A program made the position numbers and the translations under genes. A DNA stretch of 31,585 bases from JBDTVS01 sp040007095 (GTDB lineage: Bacteria > Acidobacteriota > Vicinamibacteria > Vicinamibacterales > CAVVIG01), in the NCBI GenBank assembly GCA_040007095.1, contig JBDTVS010000089.1, positions 1-31,585 of the forward strand. The letters run 5' to 3'. Positions 9,504 to 17,102 of this stretch are shown here, one piece after another. The notes below the pieces were generated by a model. That model did no database searches. It worked only from the letters and a program-made list of their open reading frames with translations, and was not told the origin of the DNA. How positions within the stretch are numbered: position 1 is the first letter of the stretch; the number at the start of each line of letters is the position of its first letter.

Positions 9504-9531
9504 CCGGACCCGCATCATACCGCGGGCCCGG
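9504..9531 (-). promoter_or_regulatory. Palindrome with a -10-like core directly before ureA
   Basis: On the minus strand CCGGGCCCGC and GCGGGTCCGG form a 10-bp stem with one G-T wobble around the 8-base centre GGTATGAT. The centre contains TATGAT (9514-9519), a five-of-six -10 match, though no good -35 is visible. The downstream arm overlaps the first bases of the ureA Shine-Dalgarno GGAG. It could be an operator over the promoter, or an RNA hairpin limiting ureA translation or ending the upstream transcript. No T-tract follows. Confidence 0.5.
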
Positions 9532-9569
9532 CTTGCGCCGAAATGGACAAAGATGTCGACCGATCTCTG

Positions 9570-10679
9570 CTATCGCGCGGGACCGCCTTCGCCGCCGGCT
9601 GTGCCCGGCAGAGGACGCGCGCCGGCGTCGAGGCCCTGCTGCACGCCTTTGCGCGGACGGATGATCCCTTTCTTGGCGTCCTCCTCGAGCGCTCTGTCTT
9701 CGGTTCGCTCGCCGCTCAGCACATTCGGCAGCATGTAGTTGCCCTCGTGGCACTCGTAGGGCAGCAGCTCGAAGCCGGGCGGCGACAAGAGCGGGATCGA
9801 GAACTTGAACGGTCTGGTGTAGGTCTTCGGATCGTCGACGGTGATGTCGTACTGGAGCACGTCGGACTCGGTGCGCGTGAAGCGCTCGATGATCTTCATG
9901 TCCGCGCTGTGGCGCAAGCCGTTGCCGTTGGCGCCGATGCTCGTCTCATCTGTGAGGTTGGTCGTCTCGACGACCAGGGTGTTGCCTTCCCAGTGACCGC
10001 GCGAGTCGCCCATGTACTGGCGAATCTTCTGGCCGATGTGCGGACGTCCATCGAGGGGGATGACCCGTGTTTCGTGAATCATCTCGTAACTCAACACCAC
10101 CTGCCCCGGAGTCTGCAGGATGCGGTTGCCGTTGCCGTAGACGACCGGCAGCACGGAGCCGACGAGGCCGCGGGTGATGCAGCGGTCGTACAAGGTGAAG
10201 TCCTCATAGCTCCAGAACGGTCCCTCGCCGAAGCTGCCGCGGTCGCGCGGCGCCGCGCGCTTCTGGGCGTTCTCGGTGAGCGGCGGGAACCGCCCATCGG
10301 CCGGCTCGGTGATGAGCGACGTCTGGTTGAACGATCGCTTCAGCCACGCGCCGTCGTTGCGAAATGCCCCTTCAGCGTTCTCGGCTGCTTTTCTCGTCTG
10401 CTCGTCGCGCGCGACCTTCTTGGCGAATTCCTCGCCGGAAAGCTCCGCCTTGCCGGCGAGCTCCGCGGGACGCTGGGTGGGGATGCCACGGACGCTGTCG
10501 CTCGTCCAGACGCCGGAGATGTCGGGATCGCCCCAGGGCATCCTGGGCGCGGTCCAGGTTTTCGCCGGCGCCTTCTTCGGCCCGGCCTGGCCTTGCGCCG
10601 ATAGAGGCGTGGCCGCCAGCGCAATGAACGCGATGGCGCCCACGAACCCCGCAGAAGAAATCAGCAATTGCCGTCGCAT
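9570..10679 (-). CDS. Exported protein of unknown function
   Basis: 369 residues with a signal peptide (core FVGAIAFIALAATPLSA, cut near residue 29). The ATG at 10679 is preceded by AAGGAG eight bases upstream, which rules out the open extension to 10736. The mature protein begins with MPWGDPDISGVWTSDSVRG. To my knowledge this marks a large uncharacterised exported family abundant in Acidobacteriota. Other blocks are RCITRGLVGSVLPVVYGNG, QTPGQVVLSYEMIHETRVIP and WEGNTLVVETTNLTDETS. Together they suggest a beta-rich periplasmic fold of the lipocalin/calycin kind, though that is only a guess. No catalytic motif was identified. It precedes ureA on the same strand but shows no functional link to it. 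Confidence 0.85.
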   Translation of the reverse strand: MRRQLLISSAGFVGAIAFIALAATPLSAQGQAGPKKAPAKTWTAPRMPWGDPDISGVWTSDSVRGIPTQRPAELAGKAELSGEEFAKKVARDEQTRKAAENAEGAFRNDGAWLKRSFNQTSLITEPADGRFPPLTENAQKRAAPRDRGSFGEGPFWSYEDFTLYDRCITRGLVGSVLPVVYGNGNRILQTPGQVVLSYEMIHETRVIPLDGRPHIGQKIRQYMGDSRGHWEGNTLVVETTNLTDETSIGANGNGLRHSADMKIIERFTRTESDVLQYDITVDDPKTYTRPFKFSIPLLSPPGFELLPYECHEGNYMLPNVLSGERTEDRALEEDAKKGIIRPRKGVQQGLDAGARPLPGTAGGEGGPAR

Positions 10680-10767
10680 ATCCCGTCTCCTTCGTTTCTG
10701 ATGATGAGGCCTCGGGTGACGCCCATCCGTCGCCACGCCGCCGGCAGGAGGAGAAGCCTCAAGACAA

Positions 10768-10773
10768 ATTATA
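10768..10773 (-). promoter_or_regulatory. Perfect -10 hexamer TATAAT upstream of the 9570-10679 gene
   Basis: TATAAT on the minus strand would start transcription near 10761, about 80 bases before the ATG at 10679. The -35 region at 17-18 bp is G/C-rich and poor, so only the -10 is convincing. Confidence 0.4.
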
Positions 10774-10881
10774 GGCGAGAAGCGACAGCTCGCCGGCCCG
10801 CTCGGTCAGGACTTGAGGTGTAAGATTCTGCTCGTGACGCCGGTGTCCTTCAATCGCCCCTCGAAGCGTTGCGATCGACCG

Positions 10882-13473
10882 ATGCGAGCATCGCGGCCGG
10901 ATGGCAAATGGCGGCGACCGGCCCTGTTGGGCGCGTTCGGGTTGTTGCTCGGCGCGCTTCTCCTCTCGTTGCACGCGGCCGCGCAGGCGCCGGCTTCGCC
11001 GACCTTCGGGATGCGGCTCATCGTGGTCGGATCCCGGGAAGAGGCAGAGGAGATTCAGGACGAGCTGGCGCGCGGCCGCGATTTCGCGACTCTGGCGAAG
11101 GAGCGTTCGATCGACCCCACCGCCCCTGACGGAGGCGCGCTCGGACGCATCGACCCGGCGACCCTGCGCCCGGAGCTGCGCGACGCGCTGGTGAGCGTGG
11201 CCATCGGGAATTACACCGGCGTCGTTCGCATCCCGACGGGCTTTGCGATTCTCAAGATTCTGGCCGACGCCGAAGAGTCGCCGTCGTTTCACGACGATAA
11301 CAATCCCGCCCGTGTGATGGCCGCCGCGGCGAACGGTGCGGTGCAGATCACGCTTCCTGTCGCGGGCCTGAACGAAGCGGATGCCGTATTTCTGGGATTC
11401 GCCAAGCCAGAGGGCTGGAACACGGACCTGCGCGGCATGTGCGAGGTTCGGAAGCAATCGCTCTCGACGATTCTGCAGCGGCTCGAGCAGACGCCGCAGA
11501 CCGCCGCGGATGAGTCGCCGCTGGATGCGATGCAAGGGCAGTACGCGTGGGCCCAGCTTCACGGCTATCTCGGCCAAATGGACCAAGCGCTCGAGCGCTG
11601 GCATGTCGCGCAGCAGATCGTCGCGTCGAAGGTGCCCGACGCCGCGTCGATGATGCTGGAGACGCTCGGCCTCGCTCATTTTCACAAGTCCGCCATGGAC
11701 AACGGCGTGTTCAGTAAACCTGGCGAGCTCTGCTTGTTTCCGCCGCACGGCAACGTCACCTATCCCCAGACGGCCGGCTCTGAAAAAGCGGTGGAGTACT
11801 TCCTGAAATTCCTGGAAGAGAAGCCGAACGATCTCGAAGTGCGATGGCTGCTGAATCTCGCCTACATGACGCTCGGAAAGTACCCGAGCGGCGTGCCGGA
11901 ACGTTACCGGATTCCTCTCTCTGGCTTCGAATCGACGACGGACATCGGCCGCTTCCCTGATGTCGCCGCTCGGGCCGGTGTGAACGCGTTCTCGCTCGCC
12001 GGCGGGGCGGTCATCGATACGTTCGAGAACGACGGACTGCTCGACGTGGTGACCTCGAGCATGGACGTCTGCGAATCGCTCCACTACTTCAAGAACAAGG
12101 GAGATGGCACGTTCGTGGAGCGCACGGCCCAGGCAGGCCTGGCCGAACAACTGGGCGGGCTCAACCTGATTCAAGGCGACTACAACAACGACGGGTGCAT
12201 GGACCTGCTGGTGCTCCGGGGCGGCTGGGAGTTCGCCATGCGCAAATCGCTACTGCGCAACAACTGCAACGGGACCTTCACCGACGTGACCCGCGAGAGC
12301 GGGCTGTGGAACAGCGTGTCCAGTACGCAGACCGCCGTGTGGGCCGACATCGACAACGACGGATGGCTGGACGTGTTTGCCGGCAGCGAGAACGGTCCGA
12401 GCCAGTTGTTTCGCAACCGGGGCGACGGCACCTTCGAAGACATCTCACGCGCGGCGCGCGTCGATCGGTCCGCATTCACGAAAGCCGTGGTCGCCGCGGA
12501 CTATGACAAGGACGGGTACATCGATTTCTACCTGTCGAACTACAACGGCGCCAATTCCCTCTACCACAACAATCACGATCGGACCTTCACCGAGGTCGGC
12601 AAGCAGGCGGGTGTGCAGGCGCCCTGGCGCAGTTTCGCCGCCTGGTTTTTCGACTACGACAACGACGGCTGGCCGGACATCTTCGTGAACAGCTACTACA
12701 TCAGCAACGACGAGAGCGTGCGGACCTACCTCGGGATGCCCCACAACGCGGAGACGTCCAGGCTTTATCGAAACCTCGGAGACGGGACGTTTCGCGATAT
12801 CACGGCCGAGGTCGGGCTCGACAAAGTGCTGATGCCGATGGCCGCCAACTTCGGCGACGTCAACAACGACGGCTATCTCGACCTGTATCTCGGCATGGGC
12901 AGCCCGTCATTTGGTTCGGTCTTTCCGCATGAGCTGCTGCTCAACAAGCAGGGCAAGTCGTTTGTGAGTATCACCGCCTCGTCCGGCACCGGCGAGCTCC
13001 ACAAGGGACACGGCATCGCGTTCGCCGACCTCGACCGCGACGGCGACGAGGATATCGTCGCTGAGATTGGCGGCGCGGTACCGGCGGATCGCCACGCACT
13101 TCGACTGTTCCGGAATCCCGGCCAGGGCAACGACTGGATCAACGTCCACCTGGTTGGCGTGAAGAGCAACCGATCGGCCATTGGCGCCGAGATCACGGTC
13201 ACCGTCGACAGCGCCGGCGATGACAACGTGCGCGGCAAACGGACCATCGTACGAACCGTCGGCCCCGGCGGATCGTTCGGCGCCAACCCGATGGAACAGC
13301 ACATCGGCCTGGGCAAGGCGGCCGAGATCCAGTCGCTCGAGGTCTGGTGGCCTGCCACCCGGACGCGTCAGACCTTCGCCAGAATCGCCAAGAATCAGTT
13401 CGTCGAGATCAAGGAGTCCAGCAACCAGTTCACGAAACTGGACCGAAAACCGGTCACGCTTGGTGGGCGATGA
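10882..13473 (+). CDS. Exported PPIC-TPR-VCBS/FG-GAP-ASPIC fusion protein
   Basis: 863 residues. After a signal peptide (core ALLGAFGLLLGALLLSLHAA) comes a parvulin-like (PPIC) segment at about residues 43-130, with RDFATLAKERSIDPTAPDGG, ALGRI and GFAILKIL. Residues 200-370 contain TPR-like helices. Residues 375-740 carry a VCBS/FG-GAP propeller with Asp-rich calcium-loop motifs: DYNNDGCMDLL, DIDNDGWLDVF, DYDKDGYIDFY, DYDNDGWPDIF, DVNNDGYLDLY and DLDRDGDEDIV. The C-terminus is an ASPIC/UnbV domain (GPGGSFGANPMEQHIGLG, SLEVWWPATRTRQTF). ASPIC-VCBS proteins are usually secreted calcium-dependent adhesion or binding proteins. The ATG at 10882 is chosen for its signal peptide although no Shine-Dalgarno is evident; a GTG at 10834 is possible. 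Its substrate or partner cannot be read from the sequence. Confidence 0.88.
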   Translation: MRASRPDGKWRRPALLGAFGLLLGALLLSLHAAAQAPASPTFGMRLIVVGSREEAEEIQDELARGRDFATLAKERSIDPTAPDGGALGRIDPATLRPELRDALVSVAIGNYTGVVRIPTGFAILKILADAEESPSFHDDNNPARVMAAAANGAVQITLPVAGLNEADAVFLGFAKPEGWNTDLRGMCEVRKQSLSTILQRLEQTPQTAADESPLDAMQGQYAWAQLHGYLGQMDQALERWHVAQQIVASKVPDAASMMLETLGLAHFHKSAMDNGVFSKPGELCLFPPHGNVTYPQTAGSEKAVEYFLKFLEEKPNDLEVRWLLNLAYMTLGKYPSGVPERYRIPLSGFESTTDIGRFPDVAARAGVNAFSLAGGAVIDTFENDGLLDVVTSSMDVCESLHYFKNKGDGTFVERTAQAGLAEQLGGLNLIQGDYNNDGCMDLLVLRGGWEFAMRKSLLRNNCNGTFTDVTRESGLWNSVSSTQTAVWADIDNDGWLDVFAGSENGPSQLFRNRGDGTFEDISRAARVDRSAFTKAVVAADYDKDGYIDFYLSNYNGANSLYHNNHDRTFTEVGKQAGVQAPWRSFAAWFFDYDNDGWPDIFVNSYYISNDESVRTYLGMPHNAETSRLYRNLGDGTFRDITAEVGLDKVLMPMAANFGDVNNDGYLDLYLGMGSPSFGSVFPHELLLNKQGKSFVSITASSGTGELHKGHGIAFADLDRDGDEDIVAEIGGAVPADRHALRLFRNPGQGNDWINVHLVGVKSNRSAIGAEITVTVDSAGDDNVRGKRTIVRTVGPGGSFGANPMEQHIGLGKAAEIQSLEVWWPATRTRQTFARIAKNQFVEIKESSNQFTKLDRKPVTLGGR

Positions 13474-13480
13474 CGGGCTG

Positions 13481-13611
13481 GAGTGATGGGGTGATGGAGC
13501 TTGTGAGGCAGTCGCGCCAATCGCAGCTCAGACACTCGCGGTGAGCGTTGCGCGCGCCGCGCGAATCGTCCAGTCTACTTGCTCACATCACCCCATCACC
13601 CCATCACCCCA
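13481..13611. repeat. Inverted copies of the ATCACCCC repeat between convergent genes
   Basis: GTGATGGGGTGATGG (13483-13497) is a perfect reverse complement of 13593-13607, a 15-bp stem closing a 95-base loop. The right side is a tandem array of ATCACCCC units running to 13610. It lies between the convergent ends of the ASPIC protein and the receptor gene. It may act as a two-way transcription block, although no T-tract is present. Confidence 0.55.
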
Positions 13612-13612
13612 T

Positions 13613-16600
13613 TTAGAAGTCCCACTGCACGGTGATCTTCGTCGTGCGCGCCGTCAAGACCCCCGTTGGCACGTTCCAGGCGCCGCCCGGGATGAAGGCC
13701 TGGTTGTAGGTCAGGATCGCGTCGTTGTTCAGCGCGTTGAACAGGTCCGCCGAAATCGTCGCGCGCTGCCGCCCGAATTTCAGCACCTTGCCGACGCGCC
13801 AGTCGAGTTGATTGACGCGCTCGCTTCTGAGGTCATCAGGCTTGAGCAGGTTGACGGTCACGTTGGTGACGTTGCCCGACGGCGCTCGCCCGAGGGTTTG
13901 CGCAATCGTGGCTGCGGGGATGACATAGTTCGCCGCGAGCGGGATGCCAGGGCTGCTCTGGAAGGAGCCGCTCAGCAGCACGGCAATCTTGGGAATCGTG
14001 TACGACCCAGCCGCCGTGGCCCTGGTGGCCACCCCCGGAGCGAAGTGACAGTTGGGATTGACGAGGCTGTACGCGGGGACTTCGCTGCCGGTTGAAAACG
14101 TGCCGGTCTGGCCCGGTAGCTTCGCTCGGATGTCGCAATAGTCGGTCACACGCTGCCCGGTGCTGCTGCCCGCTTGAAACTGCAGCCCATTGCGAAGTCT
14201 GGCGTTCACGTTGACGTCGACGCCGTTGTAGTTCTGATACAGCGTGCCGTAGTTCACGGCGGACGTCCGCAGGTTGTCGGTCACGCCGGATCTGGCGGGC
14301 ACCACGTCGTACAGGCCGGAGACGGTGTATCCGCCGCCGCCGGGCAGTCGCGGATCGAGCGGCGCGACGATGCTGTAGGGCGAGTAATCGGCCAAGCTCG
14401 TGGCGCGATTGTCGGTGACGGTGAAGTTCTGGAGCCATCGCCGGGTGTAGCCGACCTCGAGCGAAACACGGGGAATGAGCTCGCGCTGGACGGTGACGCC
14501 AAGTTGCCAGTCCCCCGGACGGACACCCCAGCCCTGCATGATGTTCGGGTCGTACGAGAGGGTGGGATTGCTCCGGCCAAAGGCGAGCTGGCTGATCTGG
14601 CCGCAGAAGTCCTGGCCGGCGGTCCGCAGGTCCTGGGCGTTCACATTCGTCAGATCGCAGTCAGGGTTGAAGTTCCCGTTCGAGTCGGTCCAGGTGCGTG
14701 TGACGCTTCTCGGCACGCGCGACGACGGGAGCAGCTCCGAGTAGTTTCCGTTGCCGTTCACCGCGGCTTCCAGATACCGCCCCATGTTGACCTTCAGCGC
14801 GGTCTTGCCATTGCCGAAGAGGTCGAACGAGGCGCCCATCCGGGGGGTGATGTCCTTGTACCCCTCGACGCCTCTCGATTCTGGAAACACCGTAATGCCC
14901 GGCAGGAATGTCACGCCGCCAATGGACTGTTCAGGGTAGTAGCTCCAGGAATGATCGAAGCGCACGGCGCCCTGTACGGTCAGCCGCCCGCGGGTGAAGT
15001 TGTCCTGGGCATAGAGTGCGTCGTACCGGACGCGCGAGTACGACCGGTAGTAGTTGATGGTTTCCGTCAACTGATTCGGGATCGCGTTGTTAAACCGGTA
15101 GGAGACATCATTGCCGCCAGGAGCACGATTGTCGGTGTGGTACGCGCCTTGGTACCCGAATTTCATGGTGTTGGCGCCGGTGATGTACGACGCCGCGGCG
15201 TTCCAGGTGTGCGCGCCGATCCAATCATGGCTCCAGCTGTTCAGCCCGCGATACTGGAAGTTCGCGATGCCTCCGTTGGTCGGGCAGCCGGCCGTGCACT
15301 GTTCCGTCACCTGGATGAAGCGGCGATCGTTTCCGGGCGTCTCGCGGTTGTTCCAGTTGGACAGGTACGTACCGATACCCGCCTCGAGCAGGAGCTTGTT
15401 GGTGGTGGTGGACGTCCACTTGGCTTGCTGCACGCGTTGGAACCCGTGGTTCCAGGCGCCCGTCTCCGGCGCGGCGGTCGCTGAGCCCTGGCCGATGCTG
15501 TCGTTGCTGATCTGCTCGTCCCAGAACAGGTTGACCCGGTTGCGCGCGGTGGGTTGAAGGGTCAGGCGCAGGTTCGGTTGCAGGGGGCCGTTGCCGTCGC
15601 TCTTCACCTGACTGCTCAGGTCGGGCACATAGGTCCACTTGGTGAGGTCGCCCGCGTTGAGGTTGCGAAACGTCGAGACGTCGTTGCCGCTGCCGCGGTA
15701 GTACAGCAAGCTGAAATACCACAGCCGGTCCTTGATAATCGGCCCGCCGGCCGACACGCTCGTGTCGTAGAGATAGTTCGTGTGGTTGGGCCGCCGCAGC
15801 CCAGAGTCGATCAGCCGTTGCGTGAAGTTGTCGCTTTGCATCGAGCCGTTGAGGCCGGTGAAGAAGAAGTGTCCGGCGAATCTGTTGCCGCCGGTGCGCG
15901 GTACCACGTTCAGGGTCGGTCCGCCTACTTCCGTCTCGCCCAGGCCGCCGGCCGTGCTCATGGCGACTTCCGCGGCGTTCTCCATGTCCTGACGGTATCC
16001 CGATACTCCGCCGCCGTTGAGCGAGGCCCCGGTATTGAGGCCGTCCACCTGCACGCGGCCCTCGTTCCCCCGGCCGCCCTGCCCGCCAAACACCACCATC
16101 CCAGGCGAGAGCTGGACGTTCACGTTGCCGCCGCCGCTCTGGACCATCGAAGGAATCAGGAGCATGACGCTCGCGTACCCCTTCGCCGACGGCAACGACT
16201 GCAGCAGCTCGCTGTCAAACGTTCGCACCCGCTTGGCGCTCTGCACGTCGACGATCGGGGTCTCGCCCGCCACGGTGATCGTTTCCGCGAGCGTTCCCAC
16301 CTTCATTTCCGCGTTCACGCTCGCGGTAAATTCGGCGGTAATTTCAATGCCCTCACGCTTCACGGTGCTGAAGCCGTTCAGAGTGAAGGTCACCACGTAG
16401 CTGCCCGGACGAAGGTCGATGATGCGGTACTGGCCGCTGCCGTCGGTCACGGCGGCGCGAACCTTTTCAATCAACACGTCGCTGGCTGCCTCGACGGATA
16501 CGCCGGGCATCACCGCTCCCGACGAGTCTTTGACCACACCTGCAATAGCTGACTGTGCGAACGCCGCCGCCGGAAGGAGCATGATCGCTGTCGACAACAG

Positions 16601-16624
16601 CGTCACCTTCACAGACTCACGCAT
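13613..16624 (-). CDS. TonB-receptor-like outer-membrane protein with N-terminal carboxypeptidase-regulatory domain (Oar-like)
   Basis: 1003 residues. A signal peptide (TLLSTAIMLLPAAAFA) is followed at about residues 26-105 by a carboxypeptidase-D regulatory/Cna-B-like domain (IAGVVKDSSGAVMPGVSVEA, GSYVVTFTLNGFSTV). A plug-like region with GRVQVDGLNTGASL comes next. A long barrel ends in TTKITVQWDF, with the terminal Phe expected for BAM insertion. This Oar-like architecture is strongly expanded in Acidobacteriota and thought to import large or polymeric ligands. GAGAGGGG lies about seven bases before the ATG, and a sigma-70-like promoter lies about 110 bp upstream. No clear TonB box was recognised. 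The ligand is unknown. Confidence 0.93.
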   Translation of the reverse strand: MRESVKVTLLSTAIMLLPAAAFAQSAIAGVVKDSSGAVMPGVSVEAASDVLIEKVRAAVTDGSGQYRIIDLRPGSYVVTFTLNGFSTVKREGIEITAEFTASVNAEMKVGTLAETITVAGETPIVDVQSAKRVRTFDSELLQSLPSAKGYASVMLLIPSMVQSGGGNVNVQLSPGMVVFGGQGGRGNEGRVQVDGLNTGASLNGGGVSGYRQDMENAAEVAMSTAGGLGETEVGGPTLNVVPRTGGNRFAGHFFFTGLNGSMQSDNFTQRLIDSGLRRPNHTNYLYDTSVSAGGPIIKDRLWYFSLLYYRGSGNDVSTFRNLNAGDLTKWTYVPDLSSQVKSDGNGPLQPNLRLTLQPTARNRVNLFWDEQISNDSIGQGSATAAPETGAWNHGFQRVQQAKWTSTTTNKLLLEAGIGTYLSNWNNRETPGNDRRFIQVTEQCTAGCPTNGGIANFQYRGLNSWSHDWIGAHTWNAAASYITGANTMKFGYQGAYHTDNRAPGGNDVSYRFNNAIPNQLTETINYYRSYSRVRYDALYAQDNFTRGRLTVQGAVRFDHSWSYYPEQSIGGVTFLPGITVFPESRGVEGYKDITPRMGASFDLFGNGKTALKVNMGRYLEAAVNGNGNYSELLPSSRVPRSVTRTWTDSNGNFNPDCDLTNVNAQDLRTAGQDFCGQISQLAFGRSNPTLSYDPNIMQGWGVRPGDWQLGVTVQRELIPRVSLEVGYTRRWLQNFTVTDNRATSLADYSPYSIVAPLDPRLPGGGGYTVSGLYDVVPARSGVTDNLRTSAVNYGTLYQNYNGVDVNVNARLRNGLQFQAGSSTGQRVTDYCDIRAKLPGQTGTFSTGSEVPAYSLVNPNCHFAPGVATRATAAGSYTIPKIAVLLSGSFQSSPGIPLAANYVIPAATIAQTLGRAPSGNVTNVTVNLLKPDDLRSERVNQLDWRVGKVLKFGRQRATISADLFNALNNDAILTYNQAFIPGGAWNVPTGVLTARTTKITVQWDF

Positions 16625-16734
16625 AACGCCACCCCTCTCTTGTAGCTGTCCAGCTCCGCGAGACTCATCCCCGAAATGGTCGTCGTTTTATCAAAATCCC
16701 CCATGGCAACCATAAGGGCTCCGCAAGCCTCTGC

Positions 16735-16763
16735 ATCATCGGCAGCCGAGGTAGCAGTGTCAA
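16735..16763 (-). promoter_or_regulatory. Sigma-70 type promoter for the 1003-residue receptor
   Basis: On the minus strand TTGACA (16763-16758) is separated by 17 bp from GATGAT (16740-16735): a perfect -35 with a four-of-six -10. The predicted start near 16728 leaves a leader of about 100 bases before the ATG at 16624. The -35 begins three bases after the T-tract of the upstream terminator. Confidence 0.6.
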
Positions 16764-16765
16764 AC

Positions 16766-16811
16766 AAAAAAACGCGCGCGCCTGGCTTTTGCTGGAAGCC
16801 AGACGCGCGCG
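16766..16811 (-). terminator. Strong intrinsic terminator downstream of the PQQ dehydrogenase and receptor relic
   Basis: On the minus strand a 16-bp stem with one G-T wobble (arms 16796-16811 and 16773-16788, core GCGCGCG-CTGGCTT) closes a 7-base loop. It is followed at once by seven T (16772-16766). This is the clearest terminator in the window and ends transcription arriving from the PQQ dehydrogenase genes. Confidence 0.92.
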
Positions 16812-16823
16812 ATCCAAATTGCC

Positions 16824-16856
16824 CGATTATCCGACTACGACCCGATGACCCGACGA
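16824..16856. repeat. ATCACCCG-related short repeat
   Basis: A run of units such as GATTATCC, GACTACGACCC, GATGACCC and GACGATCC lies between the receptor relic and the terminator. It resembles the repeats at 5240-5290 and 13481-13611 but is more degenerate. Confidence 0.4.
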
Positions 16857-16875
16857 TCCGAACGTTCCACCTTAG

Positions 16876-17085
16876 GCCGTTGTCGTTGACGGCGGCTTCG
16901 AGATACCGGCCCAGGTTGAACTTGAGCGCGGTCTTGCCGTTGCCGAACACGTCGTAGGCGACGCCGACACGTGGTGTGATGTCGTTGCAGCCGAGAACGC
17001 CGGTGCTTTGCGGGAACACGATCGCGCTGGCCAGGAACTTGGTCGGACCGATCTGCTCTTCAGGGTAGAAGCTCCACGAGTGGTC
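16876..17085 (-). pseudogene. 70-codon relic of a second Oar-like receptor
   Basis: The minus strand translates from DHSWSFYPEEQIG to GRYLEAAVNDNG. It aligns without gaps to an internal part of the neighbouring 1003-residue receptor, with 47 of 70 residues identical by eye. Shared blocks include DHSWS, DITPR, FGNGKTALK and GRYLEAAVN. It has no start and no barrel end. It begins just after the PQQ dehydrogenase stop at 17103, and homology ends at 16876, where repeat sequence and a terminator take over. The divergence points to a different paralogue, not a recent copy of the intact gene. Confidence 0.85.
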
Positions 17086-17102
17086 AAGGTAAAAAGCCGA
17101 CT

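Noticed and set aside
10759..12174. 471-codon minus-strand open frame opposite the ASPIC fusion gene
   Set aside because: Composition and lack of motifs mark it as a shadow of the plus-strand gene.
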